Source: an uncultured Bacillota bacterium (GTDB taxonomy: Bacteria > Bacillota > Clostridia > Peptostreptococcales > Anaerovoracaceae). Taken from it: a stretch of 64,000 bases of DNA. The notes under the pieces are model-generated. The model was not told the DNA's origin. It saw only the letters and a program-made list of their open reading frames with translations, and did no database searches. The translations under genes and the position numbers were made by a program. Position 1 is the stretch's first letter; each line of letters starts with the position of its first letter. Shown in pieces: positions 39,116 to 47,876 of the stretch. The stretch covers positions 53,472 through 117,471 of the forward strand of contig CAKMKG010000011.1 in NCBI GenBank assembly GCA_927441425.1, written 5' to 3'.

Positions 39116-39144
39116 TTGACAAATATATAACGAAATGCTAAGAT
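39116..39144 (+). promoter_or_regulatory. SigA-type promoter for CoA-transferase gene
   Basis: TTGACA, 17-nt spacer, TAAGAT. Confidence 0.6.
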
Positions 39145-39226
39145 GATTACCGTGAGCCAAATAGCTGAGGGCATCATATTTTTCATAGCAGTTATAATAG
39201 AATAATATATATTGGAGGGACCCCGG

Positions 39227-40777
39227 ATGAGAAACATGAAGGTTTTGACCGCCGAAGAGGTGGCTAATTTTGTAGAGGATGGACAGACGCTGGCATCCAG
39301 TGGATTCGTTGGAAGTGCAATTCCCGAATCTCTTTCAAAGGCATTGGAAAAAAGGTTTTTAGAAACCGGCTCGCCTAAAAACCTGACGTATTTTTACGCA
39401 GCTGCCCAAGGAAACAGAGATGGTAGAGGTGCCGATCATTTTGCACACAAAGGAATGACGAAAAGAGTGATTGCAGGTCATTATAATACGGCTCCGACAC
39501 TTGGAAAGTGCATTTTAAATAATGAGATAGAAGGCTATAATCTTCCTCAAGGTACCTTATCCCAGCTTTGCAGGGATATTGCCGCCCATAAGATTGGAAC
39601 GATCACCCATGTGGGATTAAATACCTTTGTGGACCCGAGAAAGCAGGGCGGAAAGCTCAATGAAATTACCACCGAGGATATGGTTGAAGTAGTAGAAATA
39701 TTAGGTGAAGAAAAGCTCCTTTACAAGGCTTTTCCAATCCATATTGCATTTATCAGAGGTTCCTACGCTGATGAGCTTGGAAATGTAACGATGGAACGAG
39801 AAGTCGGAACCCATGAGGTAACCGCCATAGCGCAGGCCGCAAAGAACAGCGGTGGTAAGGTATTCGTTCAGGTAGAGAAAATTGTAAAGGCCGGGACACT
39901 GGATCCGAGACTTGTGAAGATTCCGAGAATCTATGTGGATGCACTTGTCATCTCCGAGCCATATGATCATCAGCAATCCTTTGACCGCGAATTTGATCCG
40001 TCCCTGACCGGAGAAATCACTGTTCCTGTTGATGGACTGGAAGTACCGCCTTTGAGTGCGAAGAAGGTGATCGGACGCAGAGCGGCAATGGAGCTAACCG
40101 AAAATACCGTTGTCAACCTCGGAATCGGAATCCCTGAGTACATCTCTTGCGTTGCCAACGAAGAAGGGATCGGCGACTATATGACCCTGACTGTTGAGGC
40201 GGGACCCATCGGTGGTGTACCGTGCGGCGGATCCCAGTTTGGCGCATCCGTCAATCCCGAATGCATCCTGGATCAGCATGTTCAGTTTGATTTCTATGAT
40301 GGCGGAGGAGTAGATTTGGCATTTTTAGGTCTGGCCCAGGCGGATCAGCAGGGAAATATCAATGTAAGTAAATTCGGTCCGAGAATAGCCGGCTGCGGCG
40401 GGTTTATCAATATCACGCAAAATGCAAAAAAAGTGTTTTACTGCGGAACATTTACTGCCGGAGGACTGAAGGCGGATATTCGTGACGGAGAAATAAAAAT
40501 CCTGCAGGAGGGCTGCGAAAAGAAATTCATCAACGAAGTGGAACAGATCACCTTCAGCGGTGAGTATGCTGCAAAAATCGGACAGCCGGTTATGTACATT
40601 ACGGAAAGAGCTGTATTTGAGTTGAGGCAGGACGGGGTATATCTGACGGAAATTGCTCCGGGCATTGATCTTCAGACACAGGTACTTGATTTGATGGACT
40701 TTATGCCGAAAATGGATGGAGAACCAAAGCAGATGGACAGACGGATCTTCTGCGACGAACCGATGGGATTGAAATAA
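39227..40777 (+). CDS. Acyl-CoA:acetate/propionate CoA-transferase (YdiF/Pct family)
   Basis: VLTAEEVANFVEDGQTLASSGFVGSAIPESL, LTVEAGPIGGVPCGGSQFGASVNPE with catalytic Glu region; start chosen at MRNMK. Confidence 0.85.
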   Translation: MRNMKVLTAEEVANFVEDGQTLASSGFVGSAIPESLSKALEKRFLETGSPKNLTYFYAAAQGNRDGRGADHFAHKGMTKRVIAGHYNTAPTLGKCILNNEIEGYNLPQGTLSQLCRDIAAHKIGTITHVGLNTFVDPRKQGGKLNEITTEDMVEVVEILGEEKLLYKAFPIHIAFIRGSYADELGNVTMEREVGTHEVTAIAQAAKNSGGKVFVQVEKIVKAGTLDPRLVKIPRIYVDALVISEPYDHQQSFDREFDPSLTGEITVPVDGLEVPPLSAKKVIGRRAAMELTENTVVNLGIGIPEYISCVANEEGIGDYMTLTVEAGPIGGVPCGGSQFGASVNPECILDQHVQFDFYDGGGVDLAFLGLAQADQQGNINVSKFGPRIAGCGGFINITQNAKKVFYCGTFTAGGLKADIRDGEIKILQEGCEKKFINEVEQITFSGEYAAKIGQPVMYITERAVFELRQDGVYLTEIAPGIDLQTQVLDLMDFMPKMDGEPKQMDRRIFCDEPMGLK

Positions 40778-40786
40778 TAGAAACGA

Positions 40787-40833
40787 TCAGAGAGACCTGA
40801 GATGCCTTTTCCATTTCATGGTCTCTCTTTTCA
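40787..40833 (+). terminator. Intrinsic terminator after CoA-transferase gene
   Basis: agagagacc...ggtctctcttttc. Confidence 0.65.
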
Positions 40834-40892
40834 TTTTCCAAAATTTGTTGTAATATGGTATCAGACTAACATAGTGAATAAATAAGGGAGAT

Positions 40893-41810
40893 ATGATGAA
40901 GCATCATACATACGGATATATATATGGCATCCTTGCCGCATTTTTTTATGCGTTGGTGGCAATCGTTGCCAAGCCTCTCGTTATGGGCGGTACCCACCCG
41001 TTTCAGATCACATTCTACCAATATTTATTTACAATCTTAATTCTGGGAATCTGGATTTCTGTTCGGAACCGGGGCGCATTTCGCTGTAATTTGAAAAAGG
41101 TAGGTTCCTTTGCATTGCTAGGAGTCTTCGGGGGTGGGGCAACCAATTTGCTTTTCTATTCTGCACTTCAATATCTTGATGCAGGCGTATCCTCAATGCT
41201 TTTGTTTCTGCATCCTGTATTTATTACTGTTTTTTTTGCTGTCACCAGAATAAAAACAATGAAGCCGATCAATTATTTTTGTGTTCTCAGCGCTGCATGC
41301 GGCACGGCGATCGTGTTGGATCTCTTTTCTGATTCTTCGCACTTTTCCTTAATTGGAATCACCTTTGGGATATTAAGCGGCTTAACCTATGGATTCTATA
41401 ACATCTTTGCTGATTTAAAGCTGAAAGAAGAAGACCCCAATATTATTAATTTTTATGCCTGCATAGCGGCACTATTGTTTACTATGGGGATAATGATTTC
41501 CAATGGCACCGGCTTTTCAGTTGCTCTGCCCGCTCTGCCGTCTGTCTTTTTTCTAGCAGTTTTTTCTGGCGTGCTCCCTGCATATTGCTTTTTAAAAGCG
41601 TTGCATTATATCGGGTCGGAGAAGGTTTCTGTCATCTCCTCTATCGAATTGCCTCTGACTTTGATTATGGCATTTACGATCCTGAAAGAACAAATGAGGC
41701 CGCTGCAGCTCTTTGGCATTGTTCTTATTGTTCTGGCAACAGTTATGCTGCACATGAATGAGAAAGACCCGGCAGGTGAGGTGGAGAAAGCCTGCGAAAA
41801 TAAAAAATAG
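40893..41810 (+). CDS. EamA/DMT-family transporter
   Basis: Multi-TM EamA protein, ISSIELPLTLIMAFTILKEQMRPLQLFGIVLIVLA. Confidence 0.82.
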   Translation: MMKHHTYGYIYGILAAFFYALVAIVAKPLVMGGTHPFQITFYQYLFTILILGIWISVRNRGAFRCNLKKVGSFALLGVFGGGATNLLFYSALQYLDAGVSSMLLFLHPVFITVFFAVTRIKTMKPINYFCVLSAACGTAIVLDLFSDSSHFSLIGITFGILSGLTYGFYNIFADLKLKEEDPNIINFYACIAALLFTMGIMISNGTGFSVALPALPSVFFLAVFSGVLPAYCFLKALHYIGSEKVSVISSIELPLTLIMAFTILKEQMRPLQLFGIVLIVLATVMLHMNEKDPAGEVEKACENKK

Positions 41811-41820
41811 CATATAAAAA

Positions 41821-41917
41821 GGCGCCTATTGGGGCACTCTCCCGGAAATCGCCGTCTTCCTATGCTTCGCATAAAGACGGTGATCGGTTTCACGTTTTCC
41901 TTGGAGAATACCCACAA
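41821..41917 (+). repeat. Multi-hairpin palindromic intergenic element, copy 4 (partial)
   Basis: ccgtcttcc-tatgc-ttc-gcata-aagacgg hairpin and ggtttcacgttttccttggagaatac matching the right end of copy 1 (ggtttcacggtttcctaagtaaatac). Confidence 0.6.
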
Positions 41918-41974
41918 CACGGCGCATTAAAGTATCTTTTTTTACCTGTGGCAGGGGCTAAAAGATTTAATAAA

Positions 41975-42751
41975 CTATTTATTTTTGAATACGGCAGGTC
42001 TCTTTTCCAGAAATGCAGCCATTCCTTCCGCTCTATCTTCGGAGCTGAACGGAGCAACAAGAGCTTCTCCCTCAAAGGCAACGCCTGTCTTGATATCCAG
42101 ACTGATTCCATTGTTAACAGCAATTTTAGCAGCTTTAATTGCAATTGGAGCCTTGGATAGAATCATTTTTGCTACTTTCTCCGCTGCGCCCATCAATTCT
42201 TCTGCTGGAACAACCTTCTCAACAAGACCGATTCTGTATGCTTCCTGCGCATCGATCATCTCCGCAGTCATGATCAGGTATTTGCCCATACCTTTGCCAA
42301 CCAGTCTTGGAAGTCTCTGGGTTCCGCCAAATCCCGGTATGATTCCCAGATTTACTTCAGGTTGACCGAACTTAGCTTTTTCCGATGCGATTCTCATATC
42401 GCAGGCCATTGCAAGCTCGCATCCGCCGCCGAGAGCAAAACCGTTGATGGCACCGATAACCGGCTTATCAATGCCTTCAATCAGATTCATGACATTCTGC
42501 CCCTTGATCATCATGGCACGGCCTTCCAGAGTAGTAAGATTTACCATTTCGGAGATGTCGGCACCGGCCACAAAAGCTTTTCCTTCTCCGGTTAGAATTG
42601 CAACTTGTACTTCAGGGTCATTATTCACAGCGGTAAAGGCCGCATATAATTCATCCAGCACCTCATTGCTTAACGCATTCAAGGATTTCGGCCTGTTTAC
42701 TGTAACATAAGCAATACCGTCTTTTACTTCGTAAATCAAATTTTGATACAT
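41975..42751 (-). CDS. crt: Enoyl-CoA hydratase / 3-hydroxybutyryl-CoA dehydratase (crotonase)
   Basis: Crotonase signatures GEGKAFVAGADISEM, INGFALGGGCELAMACDMRIAS, GFGGTQRLPRLVG. Confidence 0.88.
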   Translation of the reverse strand: MYQNLIYEVKDGIAYVTVNRPKSLNALSNEVLDELYAAFTAVNNDPEVQVAILTGEGKAFVAGADISEMVNLTTLEGRAMMIKGQNVMNLIEGIDKPVIGAINGFALGGGCELAMACDMRIASEKAKFGQPEVNLGIIPGFGGTQRLPRLVGKGMGKYLIMTAEMIDAQEAYRIGLVEKVVPAEELMGAAEKVAKMILSKAPIAIKAAKIAVNNGISLDIKTGVAFEGEALVAPFSSEDRAEGMAAFLEKRPAVFKNK

Positions 42752-42816
42752 AATATTTCTTCCTTCCTGTCACTTATATTTTTCTCTCAACATGAATTAA
42801 TTAATGATTTGAAACC

Positions 42817-42845
42817 ATATTATCACTATGAAAAACAATAATCAA
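42817..42845 (-). promoter_or_regulatory. Putative promoter of crt
   Basis: Minus strand TTGATT, 17-nt spacer, TAATAT. Confidence 0.45.
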
Positions 42846-42853
42846 TGGGTTTG

Positions 42854-42874
42854 GAAATTGTCAGACAATTAACG
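42854..42874. promoter_or_regulatory. Putative regulator site, copy 2; contains perfect dyad AATTGTC-A-GACAATT
   Basis: Between divergent crt and alcohol dehydrogenase promoters; fits TNGTNNNACNA (FadR-subfamily GntR-type) pattern. Confidence 0.5.
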
Positions 42875-42896
42875 TTAAATAATTATCACAAACAGG

Positions 42897-42925
42897 TTGT
42901 ATTTGATTTTTTCTTATGCTATCAT
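42897..42925 (+). promoter_or_regulatory. Putative promoter of alcohol dehydrogenase gene
   Basis: TTGTAT, 17-nt spacer, TATCAT. Confidence 0.5.
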
Positions 42926-42967
42926 GTGCCTAATAAGTAAATAGCATAGTGTTTTGGAGGTAAAAAA

Positions 42968-44143
42968 ATGGCTAATTTATTCTTTATTCCTCAATACATC
43001 ATCTCAGGTGAGAACGCTTTAAAGATGAGCACAGAGTATTTTAAAGCATTCGGAGAGAAAGCCCTGATCGTAACAGACGATATCATGGTGAAACTCGGCA
43101 ATGTTAAAAAATTGACAGATGCTCTTGATGAGATTCAAGTTTCCTATATAATATATTCTGATATTAATAGCGAACCTACTCACACCATGATTGATGATGG
43201 CGTTGAAATTTACAAAAAGGAAGGCTGCGACTTCCTGATCGGGATCGGTGGAGGTAGTCCTCTGGATTCCATGAAAGCAATCGGAGCAGTTGTGGCTAAC
43301 GGCGGCAGCATCTGCGATTATATGGGTAAAAAGATTCTGCACACCCTCCCGCCGACTTGTGCAATTCCTACTACAGCAGGAACCGGATCTGAGGCTACAA
43401 AAGTATCCATCATTACGAATACCAATACAGGCGTTAAGATGCTGTTAAATGATCCTAAACTGATGGCAACCATCGCTGTAGTCGATCCATTATTTACATT
43501 GACTGTACCGCCGGGAGTAACCGCTGCAACAGGTGTTGATGCTTTGACTCATGCAATCGAGGCATATACATCCTTAAAAGCATTTTCGATGAGTGATATT
43601 TATGCGATATCCGCTGTAAAGAGAATCTTTGATAACATCTATGAAGTTTATACAAACGGATCCAACGTGGAAGCCAGAAGAGAAATGGCGATTGCCGCAC
43701 TGGAGGCAGGGATTGCATTCAGTAATGCTTCTGTAACCATCGTTCATGGTATGAGCCGGCCAATCGGCGCCTTGTTCCATGTTCCTCACGGGCTTTCTAA
43801 TGCAATGCTTCTGAATGTTTGCCTTGACTATCTGCAGCCGGGTGCTGTGGCAAGACTGAATCAGCTTGCGAAGACGATCGGTGTATACCGCCCTGGTATG
43901 ACGCCGGATGAAGGGGCCCATGCCTTCGTTGTAGCAACCAAGGCACTGCTGCGCACCCTGAGTATTAAGTCTCCGGAAGATTTCGGCATCGACAAAGAAG
44001 AATTCTTCAAGCAGATCCCGAAAATGGCAGAGGATGCTCTGATCAGCGGAAGTCCGCTAAATACAAGACGTACGCCGAACAAGGATGACATCATGGAGCT
44101 TTATAAGAAGCTCTGGGATAAGCCGGAAGACTGCAAGTGTTAG
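42968..44143 (+). CDS. Iron-containing alcohol dehydrogenase
   Basis: IGIGGGSPLDSMKAIGAV, PTTAGTGSEATK, GVDALTHAIEAY, HGMSRPIGALFHVPHGLSNAMLL. Confidence 0.87.
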   Translation: MANLFFIPQYIISGENALKMSTEYFKAFGEKALIVTDDIMVKLGNVKKLTDALDEIQVSYIIYSDINSEPTHTMIDDGVEIYKKEGCDFLIGIGGGSPLDSMKAIGAVVANGGSICDYMGKKILHTLPPTCAIPTTAGTGSEATKVSIITNTNTGVKMLLNDPKLMATIAVVDPLFTLTVPPGVTAATGVDALTHAIEAYTSLKAFSMSDIYAISAVKRIFDNIYEVYTNGSNVEARREMAIAALEAGIAFSNASVTIVHGMSRPIGALFHVPHGLSNAMLLNVCLDYLQPGAVARLNQLAKTIGVYRPGMTPDEGAHAFVVATKALLRTLSIKSPEDFGIDKEEFFKQIPKMAEDALISGSPLNTRRTPNKDDIMELYKKLWDKPEDCKC

Positions 44144-44169
44144 AAAAGCGATTAAAATAGAAGAAATAA

Positions 44170-44238
44170 AAAAAGAAGAGGCGTTCCCAATGACAGATCG
44201 TTAAGTCGGATAGGCATTGGGTAGCCTCTTCTTTCAAT
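44170..44238. terminator. Bidirectional terminator between convergent genes
   Basis: aagaagaggc-gtt-cccaatg...cattggg-ta-gcctcttctt. Confidence 0.7.
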
Positions 44239-44880
44239 TTATTTTACAATTTGATTTTTCAGCTGCTCAATGGATTTTCTGACAGCAGGTACACTTAGAA
44301 TGATAATTGTTAATGCGCCTTCCACTCCCAAATAGGTAATATTGTAATAAATGGACCATGTAAAGGCACTAAAGCCTTCTGGGGCATACTGTCCGAAGAA
44401 AATAACGCCGGAGAGTACAGAACAGATATAACGGCCAAGCAGACCGACAACATATCCGGAGATCAGGCCGAATTTTCTAGTTCTCATCAAGCCTGCAAAT
44501 GCCAATGCGCCAAAGGCGAGGGGGTAATCCAAAAGCATTTGGATTGGGTGGATGACATAGGGATTGAAAATAAGGTCAAGCAGACCGACGCACATTCCTG
44601 CCATCATACCTCTGCGAACTCCGTATAGGTATGCGCATACGACGATGGGAAGCATGCAGAAGGCTGTGATGGAACCACCCTGAGGCATACGGAACAGGAT
44701 GATTTGATTGAGTGCAATGGAAAGTGCGACGAGAACCGCGGATGTTACCATTGCTTTCGTATCCGCTTTTTTCCCCCGTCCGGAAATGAGGATGCCGAGA
44801 AAAAGCAGCACGATGACGAGTACCGTTGTAACTTGACCTGATGTGGATTCAAAAAAAACCTGTAATTGTTCTGAAGACAT
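44239..44880 (-). CDS. thiT: Energy-coupled thiamine transporter ThiT
   Basis: Multi-TM ThiT-like S component (YGVRRGMMAGMCVGLLDLIFNPYVIHPIQMLLDYPLAF) downstream of a TPP riboswitch; start at 44880 after aaaggagg SD. Confidence 0.88.
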   Translation of the reverse strand: MSSEQLQVFFESTSGQVTTVLVIVLLFLGILISGRGKKADTKAMVTSAVLVALSIALNQIILFRMPQGGSITAFCMLPIVVCAYLYGVRRGMMAGMCVGLLDLIFNPYVIHPIQMLLDYPLAFGALAFAGLMRTRKFGLISGYVVGLLGRYICSVLSGVIFFGQYAPEGFSAFTWSIYYNITYLGVEGALTIIILSVPAVRKSIEQLKNQIVK

Positions 44881-44881
44881 A

Positions 44882-44928
44882 AAAAAACCTCCTTTAAACA
44901 CAAAAGTGTCCGCTTTGCAGGAGGGGAT
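44882..44928 (-). terminator. Expression-platform hairpin of the TPP riboswitch, overlapping the thiT Shine-Dalgarno
   Basis: Minus strand CCTCCT gcaaagcggacacttttgtgtttaa AGGAGG followed by TTTTTTT; the 3' arm is the SD. Confidence 0.6.
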
Positions 44929-44983
44929 CTGTTTGATCGGAAATACAATGCACCCGTAAAAGGTACATCGAAATCAATCAAAA

Positions 44984-45059
44984 ATGCTTCCCTACGCCGG
45001 TATTGCCCGGATCAGGTAATGAGGGTCGAAAAACTCTCAGCTAAAAGCTCCCCTAGCAA
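44984..45059 (-). ncRNA. TPP (THI-box) riboswitch
   Basis: Minus strand ttttgctaggggagcttttagctgagagtttttcgaccctcattacctgatccgggcaataccggcgtagggaagca, matching the THI element (GGGGAGC..CTGAGA..GACCC..ACCTGATCnGG..AATACCnGCGnAGGGAA). Confidence 0.95.
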
Positions 45060-45145
45060 AAGATATTAAATTGATAAAAGTTATTTTATACTGGGCTAGT
45101 TGCAGTGTCAAATACTTTTTTTGAGAATACAGGTCCCAAAAAGTC

Positions 45146-45808
45146 TCAATCGTGAGATAGTATGATCAACAATTTCCCTGCCGAATGACTAATTTCAGCT
45201 TTTTCTTGAATAAATTCATTGCTTATGCCCAGAGGAAAACTATGATTCAATATACAATTTTCCAACGGATATTTTACACCATGAATAGAAACCCCTTCAC
45301 AGAAATCTCCGTAAGAAAAGAGAGAAATTTTATATTGCTCTGATTTGTGTATTGAAAGCTTCCCCGGATTTCTAAGGGTCGCTCTATTTGTTCCGTCCAG
45401 AATCCAGATCGTTTTTTCGGCATCAACGGCATAGGACATTGTCTGAAGATTTGCTATGGTATGATCCAGACGTCCGCCGAGGCCCCCAAGGATCGTAACC
45501 TCATCAAAGCCCTGTTCGATTGCATATTTCAAGCAGATCATCGTGTCAGTATCATCTTTTTCCACTGCATACTTCAAGACCCGGCAGCAGTCACTCAGAC
45601 CGGAATCCATTAGGTCTTTTACTATAAAGTCATAATCGACGGAGTCAAAATCACCGATAACCACGTCGGGACAGATTCCAGACCCACGGGCATGCAAATA
45701 ACCGCCATCGGCGCATATGATCCTATCATCCTCCAGAAAATGATAGGATTCGTTTAATAAAGCAGATTGATAGGAAGTTATGATAATACATCGTTTCAGC
45801 AAAATCAC
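45146..45808 (-). CDS. thiN: Thiamine pyrophosphokinase
   Basis: RIICADGGYLHARGSGICPDVVIGDFDSV and EKDDTDTMICLKYAIEQGFDEVTILGGLGGRLDHTIANL. Confidence 0.88.
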   Translation of the reverse strand: MILLKRCIIITSYQSALLNESYHFLEDDRIICADGGYLHARGSGICPDVVIGDFDSVDYDFIVKDLMDSGLSDCCRVLKYAVEKDDTDTMICLKYAIEQGFDEVTILGGLGGRLDHTIANLQTMSYAVDAEKTIWILDGTNRATLRNPGKLSIHKSEQYKISLFSYGDFCEGVSIHGVKYPLENCILNHSFPLGISNEFIQEKAEISHSAGKLLIILSHD

Positions 45809-45839
45809 CTCATTTTATCATGCAGAAAAATCCTTCGTA

Positions 45840-47123
45840 TTATTTATTTGCAGCAGCGTGCAGTGCCTTGTCGAAATCTTGAATGATATCCTCAATATCC
45901 TCAATACCGACGGATACGCGTATCATTTCAGGGTAAATACCGGACTCAATCTGCTGCTGCTCGTTCAGCTGTCGGTGTGTTGTGCTTGCCGGATGAAGAA
46001 TACTGGAACGCAAATCGCCAAGATGAACAACCAAATGCACAAGGTCGAGATGCTTGATTAAGTCTTTGCCTGCTTTTGCACCTCCCTTGATTCCAAAACT
46101 CAGGATACCGCTGGCTCCCTTTGGCATATATTTTTGACCTAATTCATAATAGGGATCGCTTTTTAGTCCGGGGTACTTTACCCATTCAACACAAGGATGA
46201 GCGCTTAGAAACTCTGCTAGCTTTAGCGCATTTTCACTATGACGGTCCATTCTTAAATGCAGTGTTTCCAAGCCAAGATGGAACAGGAATGAATTGAAAG
46301 GACTTGGCGTGCAGCCATAATCCCGCAGTAGCTGTACCCGGGCTTTTATAATATAGGCAGAAGGTCCGAAGGTTTCAAAATATTTTAATCCGTGATAACT
46401 CGCATCAGGTTCCACCAGACCCGGAAACTTTCCATTGTCCCAATTGAAATTTCCGCCATCGATGAGAACCCCGCCCAGGCTGGTCGCATGTCCATCCGTA
46501 TATTTTGTTGCCGAATGAATCACAATATTCGCGCCATGGGCAAAGGGCCTGCAAAGATATGGGGTAGCAAGGGTATTGTCAACGAGAAAAGGGATATCGA
46601 GTTTTTGGGCAGCGGAAGAAAATTTCTCAAAATCGAGAACAATCATTCCGGGGTTGGCAATGGTCTCGCCAAAGATTGCCTTTGTGTTCGGTTTCGCACA
46701 GGACAAGATCGATTCCACACTGGAATTGGGGTCAACGAAGGTAAAATCGATTCCAAGCTTTCGCAGCGAAACATCAAATAAATTAAAGGTACCACCGTAA
46801 AGATTGGAGGAGGCGATGACATGATCCCCTGCCTGACAGATATTAAGGATGGCAAACATGCTTGCACTTTGTCCTGAAGAAAGGGCCAGCGCACCGACTC
46901 CGCCTTCGAGAAGATTCATTTTACCTTCAAAGGCATCCGTTGTCGGATTTCCAAGCCTTGTATAGAAGGAACCCTCTGCCTTCAGATCGAACAGATCCGC
47001 AACATAGTCGGAATCATCGTATGAGAAGGTGGTACTTTGGACAATTGGAAGCACTCTTGGTTCTCCAGGCTTTGGACGGTAAGTACCTTGAACGCAATTC
47101 GTATTAAAGTGAAATTTTTTCAT
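45840..47123 (-). CDS. O-acetylhomoserine sulfhydrylase / Cys-Met metabolism PLP enzyme
   Basis: VIHSATKYTDGHATSLGGVLIDGG PLP-lysine motif; N-terminal FNTNCVQGTYRPKPGEPRVLPIVQSTTF. Confidence 0.87.
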   Translation of the reverse strand: MKKFHFNTNCVQGTYRPKPGEPRVLPIVQSTTFSYDDSDYVADLFDLKAEGSFYTRLGNPTTDAFEGKMNLLEGGVGALALSSGQSASMFAILNICQAGDHVIASSNLYGGTFNLFDVSLRKLGIDFTFVDPNSSVESILSCAKPNTKAIFGETIANPGMIVLDFEKFSSAAQKLDIPFLVDNTLATPYLCRPFAHGANIVIHSATKYTDGHATSLGGVLIDGGNFNWDNGKFPGLVEPDASYHGLKYFETFGPSAYIIKARVQLLRDYGCTPSPFNSFLFHLGLETLHLRMDRHSENALKLAEFLSAHPCVEWVKYPGLKSDPYYELGQKYMPKGASGILSFGIKGGAKAGKDLIKHLDLVHLVVHLGDLRSSILHPASTTHRQLNEQQQIESGIYPEMIRVSVGIEDIEDIIQDFDKALHAAANK

Positions 47124-47238
47124 ATTCGTTGCTCTCCTAATCTCGAATTATATAATATTAACATCAAATTGATTTCTTTTGAAACAGCTTGAAATTTTAT
47201 TGAAGATTTAATCATCGCCATGTCTACAAGGATGATGC

Positions 47239-47291
47239 AATGAACGCTTCCTTGCAGAAACGCTGCATCTCAATGTTAGCGTTCATTATAC
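47239..47291 (-). other. Promoter-linked dyad element, copy A (upstream of O-acetylhomoserine sulfhydrylase)
   Basis: Minus strand GGTATAATGAACGCTAACATTGAGATGCAGCGTTTCTGCAAGGAAGCGTTCATT; arms AATGAACGCT/AGCGTTCATT; core conserved with copy B. Confidence 0.55.
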
Positions 47292-47361
47292 CATATATTT
47301 ATCTATTGAAAAACATCAAAATTCTAAAAATTCCGTGTATTGTAAAACAGCCACTTTGCAC

Positions 47362-47390
47362 TTGTCAACTGCCATTCCAATGATTATACT
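47362..47390 (+). promoter_or_regulatory. Putative promoter of NifU-like gene
   Basis: TTGTCA, 17-nt spacer, TATACT. Confidence 0.5.
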
Positions 47391-47432
47391 AAAATTAGGA
47401 TATTGTATACGGAAAGAGTAGGGAATGTCATT

Positions 47433-47708
47433 ATGGATGAGAAAATTAAAAAAGTACTTGCTGAAAAGGTAGATCCTTTGCTTGAAGCTCATTTTGGCGG
47501 AGTCATGCTGACTTCTTTCGAAAACGGGATTGCATATGTAAAGCTTACCGGATCCTGCAGCACCTGTCCGTCCGCACAATATACCATTGAAGATGTGGTA
47601 AAGGGGATCGTGCTGGAAGAAATTCCTGAAGTGGAAGATGTCGTATTGGATACATCTGTCAGTTCGGATCTGATTGATATGGCCAGAAAGATATTAAACA
47701 AGGATTGA
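47433..47708 (+). CDS. NifU-like C-terminal domain (Fe-S scaffold) protein
   Basis: Short NifU domain with CSTCPSA motif. Confidence 0.85.
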   Translation: MDEKIKKVLAEKVDPLLEAHFGGVMLTSFENGIAYVKLTGSCSTCPSAQYTIEDVVKGIVLEEIPEVEDVVLDTSVSSDLIDMARKILNKD

Positions 47709-47754
47709 TGAAACCCGATTATAATAAGGAATGATTCGTGACTGGCTTGTTTTT

Positions 47755-47770
47755 TGGCATAAATATTGCT
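47755..47770 (+). promoter_or_regulatory. Sigma-54 (-24/-12) promoter upstream of abfD
   Basis: TGGCATAAATATTGCT: GG and GC elements separated by exactly 10 nt, matching TGGCAC-N5-TTGC. Confidence 0.75.
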
Positions 47771-47876
47771 TATTTATTTAGATAGTTTCAATAGACGATA
47801 TGGTGCGGTAGAGCAATAGGGCTGTTCTGTCGCCATATGGCCTGAATATATTTTACATGTAAGGAGTGGTTGTAGT

